Positions 1-11,700 of a DNA stretch of 64,000 nt are shown here, piece after piece. The notes below the pieces were generated by a model. It saw nothing but the letters and a program-made list of their open reading frames with translations. It had not been told where the DNA came from and made no database searches. Made by a program: the position numbers and the translations under genes. The DNA is from Macrolepiota albuminosa. Taxonomy: Eukaryota > Basidiomycota > Agaricomycetes > Agaricales > Agaricaceae. The DNA lies in NCBI GenBank assembly GCA_027475525.1, contig JAMWFC010000060.1:1054001-1118000 (forward strand). The letters run 5' to 3'. How positions within the stretch are numbered: the stretch's first letter is position 1; each line of letters opens with the position of its first letter.

Positions 1-2840
1 TGACTGAGTATTCCAGCAAGTATAGACATGGCTTGAATAGTGTCTGGATGGTTGCTACCAAAGACTTCTTGCCTCATCTTGAGCACTTTTTTTTCAAGAG
101 TCTCAGCCTCTTCCAGTTTTTTATCTTGACTGAGTATTACAGCAAGTATAGACATGGCTTGAATAGTGTCTGGATGATTGCTACCTAAGGCTTGTTGCCT
201 CACTGTGAGCACTTTTTGTTGAAGAGTCTCAGCCTCTTCCAGTTTTTTACCTTGACTGAGTATTCCAGCAAGTATAGACATAGCTTCAATAGTGTCTGGA
301 TGATTGCTACCTAACACTTGTTGCCTCATTTTGAGTACTTCTCGTTCAAGAGTCTCAGCTTCTTCCAGTTTTTTCTTTCGGCCAAGTATTATAGCAAGAT
401 CAGACATGGCTTTAATAGTATCTGGATGAATGCTACCAAAGGCTTGTTGCCTCATCTTGACCACTTTTCTTTCAAGAGTCTCAGCCTCTTCCAGTTTTTT
501 CTCTTGAGCAAGTATTTTAGCAAGATCAGACATAGCTTTAATGGTATCTGGATGATTGCTACCTAATGCTTGTTGCCTCATTTTGAGCACTTGTTGTTTA
601 AGAGTCTCAGCCTCTTCTAGTTTTTTCTTTTGGCCAAGTATTATAGCAAGATCAGACATGGCTTTAATAGTATCTGGATGATTGCTACCTAAGGCTTGTT
701 GCCTCATTTTGAGCACTTCTCGTTCAAGAGTCTCAGCCTCTTCCAGTTTTTTACCTTGACTGAGTATTCCAGCAAGTATAGACATGGCTTGAATAGTGTC
801 TGGATGGTTGCTACCAAAGACTTCTTGCCTCATCTTGAGCACTTTTTTTTCAAGAGTCTCAGCCTCTTCCAGTTTTTTATCTTGACTGAGTATTACAGCA
901 AGTATAGACATGGCTTGAATAGTGTCTGGATGATTGCTACCTAAGGCTTGTTGCCTCACTGTGAGCACTTTTTGTTGAAGAGTCTCAGCCTCTTCCAGTT
1001 TTTTACCTTGACTGAGTATTCCAGCAAGTATAGACATAGCTTCAATAGTGTCTGGATGATTGCTACCTAACACTTGTTGCCTCATTTTGAGTACTTCTCG
1101 TTCAAGAGTCTCAGCTTCTTCCAGTTTTTTCTTTTGGCCAAGTATTATAGCAAGATCAGACATGGCTTTAATAGTATCTGGATGATTGCTACCAAAGGCT
1201 TGTTGCCTCATTTTGAGCACTTCTCGTTTAAGAGTCTCAGCCTCTTCTAGTTTTTTCTTTTGGCCAAGTATTATAGCAAAATTAGATATGGCTTGAATAG
1301 TGTCTGGATGATTGCTACCTAAGGCTTGTTGCCTCACTGTGATCACTTCTCGTTCAAGAGTCTCAGCCTCTTCTAGTTTTTTACCATGACTGAGTATTCC
1401 AGCAAGTATAGACATGGCTTGAATAGTGTTTGGATGGTTGCTACCAAAGGCTTGTTGCCTCATCTTAACCACTTTTCTTTCAAGAGTCTCAGCCTCTTCC
1501 AGTTTTTCCTCTTGAGCAAGTATTTTAGCAAGATCAGACATAGCTTTAATGGTATCTGGATGATTGCTACCTAAGGCTTGTTGCCTCATATTGAGCACTT
1601 CTCGTTCAAGAGTCTCAGCCTCTTCCAGTTTTTTCTCTTGACCAAGTATTATAGCAAGATTAGACATGGCTTCAATAGTATCTGGATGATTGCTACCTAA
1701 GGCTTGTTGCCTTACTTTGAGCACTCCTTGTTTAAGGGTCTCAGCCTCTTTGAGTTTTTTACCTTCACCAAGTATTACAGCAAGTATAGACATGGCTTGC
1801 ATAGTGTCTTGATGATTGCTACCTAAAGCTTGTTGCCTTATTTTGAGCACTTCTTGTTGAAGAGTCTCAGCCTCTTCCAGTTTTTTACTTTGACCAAGTA
1901 TTACAGCAAGTATAGACATGGCTTGAATAGTGTCTGGATGATTGCTACCTAGGCCTTGTTGCCTCACTTTGAGCACTTCTTGTTCAAGAGTTTCAGCCTC
2001 TTCTAGTTTTCCACCTTGACAAAGTATTAAAGCTAGCATAGACATGGCTTCAATAGTGTCTGGATGATTGCTATCTAAGGCTTGTTGCCTCATTTTGAGC
2101 ACTTCTCGCTCAAGAGTCTCAGCCTCTTCTAGTTTGTTCCTTTGACCAAGTATTATAGCAAGATCAGACATGGCTTTAATAGTATCTGGATGATTGCTAC
2201 CTAAAGCTTGTTGCCTTATTTTGAGCACCCCTTGTCTAAGAGTCTCAGCCTCTTCCATTTTTTTACTTTTACCAAGTATCATAGCAAGTATAGACATGGC
2301 ATGAACAGTGGCTGGATGATTGCTACCTAAGGCTTGTTGCATCATTTTGAGCACTTCTCGTTTAAGAGTCTCAGCCTCTTCTAGCTTTCTACCTTGACTA
2401 AGTATTAAAGCAAGTATAGACATGGCTTTAACAGTATCTGAATGATTGCTACCTAAGGCTTGTTGCCCTATTTTGAGCACTTCTTGTTCAAGAGTTTCAG
2501 CCTCTTCCAGTTTTCCACCTTGACAAAGTATTAAAGCTAGCATAGACATGGCTTGAATAACTTCTGGATGATTGCTACCTAAGGTTTGTTGCCTTACTTT
2601 GAGCACTTCTCGTTGCAGAGTTTCAGCTTCTTCTACTTTTTGATTGTAACTGAGTGTTCTAGTAAGAATAGACATGGCTTGAATAGTGTCTGGATGACTA
2701 TTCCCAAAAACTTCTTTCCTAATTTTAAGTACATTCCATTCAAGACTCTCAGCTTCTTCCAGCTTTCTACCATGTTTAAGTGTTATAGCAAGATAAGACA
2801 TAGCTTTCATAGTGTCTGCATGGTTTCTTCCCAGCACTTT
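1..2840 (-). repeat. 126-bp tandem repeat array encoding TPR units
   Basis: About 22 consecutive 126-bp units, each encoding 42 residues of the kinesin-light-chain-like TPR type, with recurring GSNHPDTI, AMS, KLEEAETL and VLKMRQQ blocks. Units near the window edge are almost identical. A higher-order period of six units (756 bp) is visible: bases 1 onward recur at 757 onward for more than 400 bp with only a few changes. Units toward 2840 are more diverged. Differences between units fall at a few codons, such as Q/E/K before AMS, I/D after it, and V/G/I/K two residues later. Confidence 0.9.
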
Positions 2841-5566
2841 TGTACAGTCTCTAAGGATATGCCTTTCAAGTTGCTCTGCATCATTCCAAAAATATGCACA
2901 TGAGAAAATTTGACTCAACATCTTTGCTAGTTTGTTATTATCGCATTCATAATTTAGATGCTTGACCAATGCTTGTATATGCAGTACCCATTGAACTGTA
3001 TCATGGTATTCAAATTGTTGATTTCCTAAGCAATAAAATAATTGTTGTCCACATTTTTTTGCATTTTTCTGCTCTTCCCTTGTTAATGATTCAAAAGCCC
3101 AACCATGAACCAGTGAGTGAATCTCCAATAGTGTGACTTCTTCTTCTCTTATTTCAATTAATGAGTATGACCTTAGCATGTTGATTGCTTTTTCAAGTAA
3201 TATATCACTCCAATCTTGGTTATTTGTCACAAATTTCTGAAGACAATCCTGTAATTCTTGAGTGTCCACTTCAAGACTATCTGATAGATTTTTCCAAGCT
3301 CTTTCAAGAATTGAAATAGGTATCTTTGAGTGGTGTAACACACTACATAGCATGAGAAGTGCTTTTGCTCTTTCATCTAACTTCTCATAGCTCAGATTCC
3401 ATGTTGCAAAAATAGAAAGTTGATAACTATCAATTTTCTGCTTTGTTGCTGTTGCCAAATATCTCATCTTATCATTTTTATACCTTTTAAGATACTGTTT
3501 GACTTGAATATGTTTATTGTAAAATAGATAACTCCCTGCTTGAACAATAGCTAATGCCAAATGGCCTAGTTCTTGAACTAGTTCATTTGCAGCTTCTTGC
3601 TCAGTTTGCTGCCTCTGACTAGCTCTATAAAAAACTTTGAGGGAGTCTTCAATTGTTAATTCTCCAATTTTATAATGATTTACAGGTGCATATATGCTAG
3701 ATGCTTCATTTCTGCTGGTTATAAGAATATTTCCATGACTGCATTTTGGAAAAAATTCTTGTAGATCAACATCAGGATCATCAGCATTGTCAAAAAGCAT
3801 AGAATATTTCCATGACTGCATTTTGGAAAAAATTCTTGTAGATCAACATCAGGATCATCAGCATTGTCAAAAAGCATCAACCATTCTTTTTTTTGATGAC
3901 AGAGCCATGTAAGAGCAGCAAGAGGTGTTTTTTCAGTTGAATTAACACTCTGAGCAAGTAAAGTCAAAAACTGCTCAATTGATGCTTTAGAGCTGGCATT
4001 GATCATGTACATGGAAGAAAATCTAGTTGATCAAATTAAACTATAACTTGGTCAAAAGTGCAAGCTATCTCATACCTGCTTTCAAATTCACGGCAAAAAT
4101 ACAGTGCAATTTGTGTCTTTCCAGTTCCACCCAAGCCATGCAGCACACAATGCTGCTGTACTTGCATTTTTAATGAAGATTGATGAGGATCAAAACAATG
4201 TTCAAGATGTGACAAAATTTCTGCTCTGCCAATGAACAATGGAGATGGAGCAGGAATAATGGGCAGAAGTGCAGCAATTGGTAGATGAGAAGATATTTGT
4301 TTATTTGAAAGATTTATAGCCATGGCTCCACCTTCTCATCAATATCAGCAAATAGTATAGTTAAACAAATTGAATAACTTACAAAGAGCCTCAAGAGTAG
4401 TCTTCTGAAAACAACTATATAAAGTCTTTGTAAGACCATCCAATTCTTGTGTAACTTTGGCCTTCTCCAAATAAGACAAAGTATGTGTCTTAATTTCTCC
4501 TTGTCTATTCCATTCATCCAAAGCCAGCTTTTGAAGCCCCTGATCAACATTAAGTCTGTAAAACAGGCCAGGACTTTGCATAGAAAACTCTCCAAAGCTC
4601 TCAGCTAGCCCTTCGCAATTGGTAGCTATTTGATAAAGAAGTCCCGTCATTCTCTGACCAATAACATTGGTGGGCAACCAAGAAACAACACCAGGATGCC
4701 CTGCTCCTATGCTGACAAAACATGCAACTGGTTGAGAAAGACCAAAAACCATGAGAGCCTCTTTAAGAACCAGATTGGTTGGATTGCTATAGCCAAAACC
4801 TGCACCTACAAAGGTTTCAGGGACTCCACCAGAAGTAATAGAGACACATTTGAAAAAATCAGGAGTAGCAGTGGTGGCACGAGCAGCTTGCACCACTGTA
4901 CAATCATAGCCTTGATTTGCTTCTACCTCATATGTTCTGAAGATCCGAGGAGTCATATTGACAGAAGGAAGAGCCACCACAAAGCTTTGAGGTCATTTAG
5001 TGTCAGCTGAGAAGCAAAAATGTGGAAAGGACTAGAGTACCTTCTGCAGACAGGATCATCCTCTCTCATCAAGGCATCCTCCGGAAATCCAGCAGATCGT
5101 AGGATGCTTCTCATGCCAGACTCAAAGACAGTTGCCTTGAACTTCTCGCCCCGAAGGCTCCATTTCTTGACATCAGAGTATACGTCCCTGCTGAATGATA
5201 CATACTTCTCAATAGCCAAGTCGATAGGCATACGGAGTCGACCAAGCATCAACGCAATTACTCTGATACACCATCATCGAATATTCAACTGTGTAGTGAT
5301 GCTTTGTCACATACCCTCCTGTTCCAGCCCCACCGATTATGTCAAAATAATCACAAGGCTTAGGCAGAGATTTAGCGTTTTCCAGGTGCATAATACGAGA
5401 CATGATTTCTCTGAGAATAATGAGCTCAGACAGTCCGCGTACACCACCGTCATCTGGATCATCCATCCCGACAATGTTTAGTAATTGCGATTGGTAGGCA
5501 AAAGAGCATACCCAAAGATAACATTCTCAATCCGCGTTGTTTTAGATCTGTGTTGATATTCTGCAT
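1..5566 (-). CDS. NOD-like receptor: patatin-like + NB-ARC + TPR array (partial at window edge)
   Basis: Probable intracellular non-self or stress sensor (fungal NLR); the role is inferred from architecture. Start ATG at 5564-5566 gives MQNINTDLKQRGLRMLSL. Deduced exons: 5566-5512, 5453-5315, 5262-5041, 4984-4383, 4331-4076, then 4022 to the window edge; every junction is GT-AG and phase-consistent. The N-terminus is patatin-like (DDGGVRGLS, then GGAGTGG where GxSxG is expected, then MLGRLRM; FVGAGFGYSNP where a DG[GA] motif is expected), so both catalytic positions read Gly. Next comes NB-ARC with Walker A GLGGTGKTQIAL and Walker B-like LMLFDNADDPD, then a helical linker and about 22 TPR units of 42 aa. 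A 77-bp duplication at 3724-3877 breaks the frame after Walker B; with one copy removed the frame stays open to base 1 (over 1700 codons). The C-terminus lies outside the window. Confidence 0.9.
3724..3877. repeat. 77-bp direct duplication in the NB-ARC exon
   Basis: Copies 3724-3800 and 3801-3877 are identical and abutting. Since 77 is not a multiple of three, the NLR frame breaks; skipping one copy joins FPKCSHGNIL to ITSRN, the expected end of the NB-ARC Walker B region. Confidence 0.95.
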
Positions 5567-8413
5567 GGGGAGGTGAGTATTTGAACTTGATAGAACAAGG
5601 GGAAGGAAAGAATGCGGTTTCTCACCTTTGATTGATTCGTGACACAAAGATGTCCTCACGCTTGGGCCTTTGCTCCCACAACCTAAAAAAAGCGACCATC
5701 TTCATGGTTGGGATAAGATAACCCGATATATACCAATCTCCCCACGTCCTCTTCCATGTCTGTACTGCTAACAAGACTTATTCAAGATTTCCTCGACATT
5801 ACATTTGGAACGTTATGGAGTAGATGCTTTGAGGTTATTTCCGCCAACGACGACACTATTATGCCCTACCATGCGGTAAGGATGGAACTCGGAAGTATCG
5901 AGGAACGGTATGTAATCAGGATTGGATCTCGAATACCTCAGTCGTTCACAACCGTATTGAATTATATATCCACTACTACTTTATCTACACACCGATGTCC
6001 ATCAACCTCTTCTCGAGTTAAACGGCAAACAAGTGCGGATTATGATCCACCTTTGGTCATGAGCATGACCATCCAGGGACACGACTGACTCTCTTCTCTA
6101 TCATGGCAGTGGTCGATCGATAAGCTAGAGCCTAGTAACCAACGGGATCACTATCACTTCCAGCCGCAAGGTGTCACAAACGCTCTTCCCGGAAAGGGCC
6201 GGGTTCACGAGACACGGAGATATGGACACCGGCGCAGCCTATCCGTGTACCTAGCGCCCAAACGTAGGACGGATGTTTTTGATTGCCGTCATCGACACAA
6301 CTGCCTTCCCATGATCCCAACACACACAAACACGTGATGCGACTATCCCTCTTATCCCCATACACCACACAGCGCCACACAAGCACGGATGCATGGGTCA
6401 GTCCCCGAAAATCATCATCGGCTGTCAGATATCTCATTTCTTCAGCACTGGCATTCGGGTATTCGAATCAGTACCTCACTTGGTTTTTATTTTACCCGAG
6501 CTTACCCCACTGCGAGCGGCATAGCATCCAACCTCCAAGCTTTAAGTTCGGGTCCGAGCCCGAATCTATTTATAGGAATCCACCCAGTACCGACCTTTCC
6601 ACCAACTGCCAAAGTGAATTTTCAGCCTTTTCTTCAAGGCTGAAGTTCGAAGTGGGCTGGGTTCCCTGTACCGTGGCTAGACGCTTAATGATCTCCTCTA
6701 TATATATATTCCTACGAAACAAAAATGCAACAGTGAACATGGGGCATGATGGTACCACCGTTTCAGCAGCAGGTTTCACGTTTCATTTCACCACGTGCGT
6801 CACGTGCATACCAACATCGAATTCTAAGCTGGCGTCCCAGCTACCGACTTCGACTTCTTTTTCTTTTCTTTCCGTTTCTTCTTTAAGAGCTACGAAATCC
6901 ACCTAACGACCACAACCGCAACCACTATCTATCCTCCAATAGACCCTCAAAGAAAGATGTTCCAAGCCTCATCTTCAGCACACGCATACGCATAGATCCA
7001 CCCGACGACCTCTTCCAAGCTAGCACGTCCCAACTACCGACTTTCAATTTCCTTTCTTTGCCTTTTCTTCGCCTTACCTTCTCTCAGCATCCACGAATCC
7101 CAAACCACCAGACCAACTCTCCAAAAAAAAAACAAAAGTCCAAGCAACCGCGCACGCAAACCAACTCAACTCAAACCACACCACACCACTCAAACCAACC
7201 AACCACACAAGAAAAAGAAACACAAATGATAGGTATTATTACATATATTCACAGGATATCATACACGAAGCCAAACGTGTGTGTATGCGCGTGCGCGGGT
7301 GGGTGTGGCGAGTGTGAGGGGAGGTGGGGGCGTAACACGTAGAACGTAAGAAGTAAGAAGTAAGACGGAAGAAGTAAGACGTGACAAGGGAGAATAGAGA
7401 CGGGAGCACGGCCACAGCACGGGAGACACAAACGAGGCACGGGGGAGGGTAGGAATGTGTGATCAAGAATCAATATCAAGAATCGATATCAAGGGCTCAA
7501 GAAGACCCAACATCAAGGTGTATATGCGTATATGAGGAGTTGGGATTGGGTGGGCGTGGGATGGGAGGGTATGGCATAAAAGGATGAGAGGTTGGATGGG
7601 AGGTGGGGGTGAGGGGGTGTTTACGGTCCACGATCACAATCAAATACATTTCTCGATATCAAGAAGTAATCATAATCAACACACAAAAAAAAACACAAAC
7701 GCACAAAAAAAAGAAAAAGAAAAAAGACACGAAAACCCCAAATACGCAGGTCCATTTGACACAAAACAACAGGGTCCGGGTTCTCACAATGAATGAAAAA
7801 AATCCAAAGGAATGCGATGCGATGTGATGCGGTAATGTTATGCTATGCGTTGATGTGGGGCCCAGTTGTAGGTCAAAAAGCCAGCGGACGCCCCGCCCCC
7901 GCCCCGCCCGACGTCTGTGTTGGGAGTGCGGGGTGTGCGGGTGCGGGTGCGAGTGCGGGGGTGGGTTGTAAGGGTGTGGGAGCGTTCTCGTTAATAAAAG
8001 AAGTAATCCTGCATGACGCGGCGGGGGGAAGGCGGTTAAGTTAAAGTTCGAGATGATTGGGTTTGATGTTGATGTGAAACGGCGAGTCGGCGCGCGAGGG
8101 TTGGAGTAAAAAGGCGATCTAGACCCGTGCACAGAGAAAATGATGTTGATGTGAAACGGCGAGTCGGCGCGCGAGGGTTGGAGTAAAAAGGCGATCTAGA
8201 CCCGTGCACAGAGAAAAAAAAAACACCATTAATATTTCACGCCATGTGTCAATTGGTATGTTAGAAACTTACAAAACAAATAAAAAACGGCATGTTGGTG
8301 ACAAGACAAGACAAAAAAAAAGGCAGATAAAAAGAAGAAAAGGAAGAAAGAAATCACCAAGCCACCAGCAACAGCACCAGCACCAAAAAATCGTTAATCC
8401 TCTACTATACACC
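5567..8413. other. Intergenic region without a supportable gene
   Basis: Open frames here are short and low in complexity. Visible: CACGTG boxes at 6792-6797 and 6801-6806, an imperfect direct repeat (about 6826-6890 and 7016-7072) running into CT-rich tracts typical of fungal promoters and leaders, purine-rich and A-rich tracts at 7330-7400 and 7685-7730, and GT/GC-rich simple sequence around 7280-7330 and 7900-7980. Upstream of 5566 may lie the NLR promoter. Confidence 0.5.
8064..8217. repeat. 77-bp direct duplication downstream of the Zn2Cys6 gene
   Basis: Copies 8064-8140 and 8141-8217, identical, noncoding, ending at an A-run. This is the only member of the 77-bp set in the gene-bearing 5.6-14.3 kb segment. 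Confidence 0.95.
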
Positions 8414-9494
8414 TTATTCGGCAGTCTCGGGCGCGCCGTCAGCCTTTGCCGGTTCACTGACAGATTCGATGTGTGTAGCGAGAACCTCAGGCTCCTTAGC
8501 GCGTTTAGTCTTCTTGGTCAACTTGCCCTCTGCACTCTTCCTCTTCTTCTTCTCCGGGGCGAGACCAGGCAGGGCAGGGAGCACAGGAGCTGGGACATGT
8601 GGGTCAGTGGACGAGGACGCGGGGGACGTGGTACCTGCGCCAGGCTTGTTATGCTCGCTCGCGACTGCCTGCGCCGGCGCCGGTGGAGCCGGGGCAGGAG
8701 GCGGGGGATGGAACAGGCCAGGGTAGGGGAAGGGATGGGCGTACGGGGGGAGGAAGTAGGGAAGGCCGTGGGGCGGGGCTGCGGTGGACTGCTGGGCGTC
8801 GTCGGCAGCGGGCGGAGGGGGGGGATGGATGAAGCCAGGAGGCGGGTAGTACATTGGGTAGAAGCCGAGGGGCGGGTGACCGTCTGCGGGGACGTAGCCG
8901 GGAGGCGGGGCGTGTGGGACTGCGGGAGGTGCGGCAGCAGGGAGCCATTCTTGGTCGGGGGCGGCAGGGTCAGCGGGGAGGACGTCAGGGGCAGGGAGCT
9001 TGTTCTTGCGTTTGTAGGGGCCGCGCTTGATGCCCTTTTTGCGTTCCTTGCGCTGGCCGTCGACGCAGGTGTCTGGGGTATTGTACTTGATGCAGCGCTC
9101 GCACGGACGGCCCTCGTCGCAGCGCTTGCAGGCATTGGCGCAATTGGTGCACTGCTCACGTCAGTACGGGCACACACAGCCAAGCAAAGACGTACCGCCA
9201 TCTTGACCTGTTTGCGCTTCGGGCGGAGTGCGGCGGCCTGGGCATTCGCTGGTAACAAAGTGAGTCAGACAACAACACGTGACGGGAGGTCGTACGCTGG
9301 GACGGGGGGCTGGGGTAGTAGACCATGCCCTGTGCGGGATGGAACATCATGTATGCGGGCTGCGGCGCGGCAGTGGCATCAGGCTCCTGTGGTGGGGGAA
9401 AGGGCAGGTACGGATAAGCACCCTGGGGCGGCGGGTAGCCCGTAAAAGTCGGGGGAAAGGACGAGTCGGCAGGCTTGGGCTGCTCAGACGCCAT
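8414..9494 (-). CDS. Zn(2)-Cys(6) binuclear-cluster transcription factor, Pro-rich
   Basis: Nuclear DNA-binding regulator by family; its targets are unknown. Three exons: 9494-9296, 9248-9196 and 9151-8414, with introns of 47 and 44 bp (GT-AG). Phases agree and give about 329 residues. Exon 1 is Pro/Tyr-rich. The cluster starts at the exon 2/3 junction and reads CTNCANACKRCDEGRPCERC followed by IKYNTPDTC, with six cysteines spaced as in the GAL4-type family. A basic linker (RKERKKGIKRGPYKRKNK) follows, then a long Pro/Ala/Tyr-rich region and a Lys-rich C-terminal patch (EKKKRKSAEGKLTKKTKR) that could be a nuclear localisation signal. No fungal-specific regulator middle-homology domain is seen, so it is shorter than typical GAL4-like proteins. 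GC-rich codon use separates it from the AT-rich elements nearby. The opposite-strand frames are shadows. Confidence 0.9.
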
Positions 9495-10214
9495 GGAACC
9501 TGCGCCATGGTGTGGTCAGAAAAGGAAATCGGGCGGACGCTGCAGACAAAAAGCTCACTCCGATTGAAACAATCTCGTCGCCGCTCAGAGTTGGTGGCAG
9601 AACCGGACAAACAGCTACACGTGTGAACTATCCAAACCTTACCACCCCACCTGGCCCGTGCGTGCACACCAACTCTCCCCCCACGTCCCTACATCCTCCC
9701 TCACAGCCCCTCTGCGTCCATTCATCCCCTCTCCCGCCCAGTTCCACCTCTTTTGTCTCCGCCCCGACTCTCCGACAGACTCCGCTCCTACCGACCCAAC
9801 TTTATTTCCCATCAAATGTCCCGACTAGGCAAAGGTCAACTGACACTCTCTCATTCCCCTGCCGCCATGCCTCCAATGGAAACACAGTACGCTAAGTTGA
9901 CTCTTTATCATTACCCTTTCACAGTTTGCACAGTGAGTACAGCTGCAGATCATCATTTTTTCTCTGGTCACGTGTAGTTAAAATGTGGCACCAGGTTGTA
10001 TCACGTGTGGTAGAGAGTTGGAGTCTCATCTCGACGCTGAGTGAAGTGTCAACTGAAAGGATGAGCTAACCCCATCAGGCAGACTGATAAGTTCTCTGAA
10101 AAAAATTAAATGACGTCGCGTGTAGGAAACCAGGGTGCTTGTATCTCCTTGAACTTGTATTTGATTTCAGATGTCTACAAATCTGTAACCTATCTATTAC
10201 TCTTATTATGATCT
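9495..10214. promoter_or_regulatory. Divergent intergenic region between the Zn2Cys6 gene and the membrane-protein gene
   Basis: This 720-bp gap lies between two divergent start codons. The part next to the Zn2Cys6 ATG is CT-rich on the plus strand (9640-9800), as in fungal promoters and leaders. No tRNA or conserved ORF is seen. Confidence 0.4.
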
Positions 10215-11523
10215 ATGAAGGAAGACAATTTCCAGCTCGGCGACAATGAAGACACAGGATTCAACGACCCATGGAACAACCCGACCGTGGTCAAATTCAA
10301 CCTTTACTTTATTGGTAAGAAGTCAGCCCTCCGCGTGGGAAATATCCGATGACAATCAATATGAAACCAACGCACAGATGGAGATATGTTTCGTGCTCCC
10401 CCTATCATTCAATTGAAGGTGCATAGCTATCATGGTCGCGACACTGCGTGCCTGGAAAGAGGCGCTTGACAAGATCATATAGTTTCCACGATGGATGAAC
10501 GTTGACTCTTAAAGATTAACCATGCAAGTAGCTGCAGACTCCCAAATTCCCCCCAATGAAATTCCGCGCTCTCGTGCGAGATGTATTCTGTCTTGTGTTT
10601 TTCCTCTTTATCCCGGCCTACTTCGCGTCGAAAGCTCAGAACGAGCTTCTCGACTTTCCCCCCCTGACTCTAGCTGAAGACGAGAAATCCATTTCGCCTA
10701 TCCCTCGTCCCTCCCCCGCATATCATGCGTTGGGGCGACGTACTCGAGGCAACGATGGCGCCGCCACAACGCATACCTCCCGGCCCAGGGTCATTGCTCT
10801 CAAGTCATGTTGGACAATCTGCGTAGGTCATTGGTCGGACCTCTGGAAGACCATCCTGAATGTATGTTTCACGATTCTGACGTAGGTCACCCGTAAATGT
10901 TACTTTGCTAAAGCAACTTTACTCATCCTTTCATTTATAAAAGGGGATTTTCAGTGCTTCTTCAGATTCCTGGAACAAGTGGAGACCCCCTCGCGCGTTT
11001 CTTCGTCTTTATGGCGATACTACGGCTTCTCCCTGCACTATCTTCAGCCGCTATCTTGCTGCACTATTTCGACAAGAAACACTTCCGCAGCGGCAACTTT
11101 GCTATTATATGGTACCAGGTATCCTATATTTTTTCATTTGATTATCAACCTCTATTGAATTTCTTTTTTGAACAGCACGTTGAACGCCACCGCCAATCGT
11201 ATTTGTATATGCCATGGACCATTGTTGCACTACCTGCTATTGCACTCTCCTGGTAAGTCGCTGTTCTATCTGTCCACTATTCTTTACCAATACTTTGCAG
11301 GGGAGCCATATTCATGATTGTGGCCGTGTTTTTGTCAGTCTGGGGAGAGGGGATGGACCCTACCCTTCCCTCTGTTGAAGAAAGCTCGTATCTGACGATC
11401 ATGTCTCTCCGTACCGTTATCAGTGTAATGTCAGCCGTGGATGTCGGATGCATTTGGTGGCTTGTCGTCAAATTGCAGGCTTTCGACGAAGCTATCAAAG
11501 CAGCACACGCTCCTGCTGCGTAA
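10215..11523 (+). CDS. Uncharacterised multi-pass membrane protein
   Basis: I do not recognise a named family; small multi-spanning proteins of this build are common in mushrooms. Six exons are deduced: 10215-10314, 10378-10418, 10538-10861, 10966-11118, 11176-11252 and 11301-11523. All introns are GT-AG and all phases agree, giving about 305 residues. At least four hydrophobic stretches are visible: VFCLVFFLFIPAYF, the segment around FVFMAILRLLPALSSAAILL, the pair across the exon 5/6 join (MPWTIVALPAIALSWG then AIFMIVAVFLSVWG), and VISVMSAVDVGCIWWLVV. The N-terminus is acidic and soluble (MKEDNFQLGDNEDTGF). Exon 4 uses the acceptor just before ATTCCTGG; the nearer alternatives put the following exons out of frame. 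The many small exons and intact frame argue for a live host gene. Function is unknown. Confidence 0.72.
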
Positions 11524-11610
11524 ACACAATCGCATCCGCTACATCCGTAGTCTCAAACTTTATTTCATTTCAGTTGAATTCTCGATATCTACTAGCATAT
11601 CTATCACTCT

Positions 11611-11700
11611 TCTAGGACAATGTCCAACACGGCGACAATGACGACGATTCAGGATCCAATGACGACTAGACACCTCTTGGAACAACACGGTTCGCCTCTT
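11611..11700 (+). pseudogene. Relic resembling exon 1 of the membrane-protein gene
   Basis: Just downstream of the membrane-protein stop, the run CGGCGACAATGACGACG plus a nearby GGAACAAC segment resembles exon 1 (CGGCGACAATGAAGACAC and GGAACAAC at 10240-10290). It may be the remnant of a tandem duplicate. The similarity is short and judged by eye. Confidence 0.3.

Noticed and set aside
1..2900. Regular repeats as a possible CRISPR array
   Set aside because: Units abut without spacers, have a 126-bp period and encode TPR repeats; the genome is eukaryotic.
7239..7479. Minus-strand frames rich in Pro/Leu/Arg
   Set aside because: They come from GT-rich and purine-rich simple sequence; there is no supporting splice structure or motif.
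8204..9445. Plus-strand frame of 413 codons
   Set aside because: It is the shadow of the Zn2Cys6 gene on the opposite strand, which has a clear domain, splice sites and phases; the plus-strand reading is Gly/Arg-rich noise.
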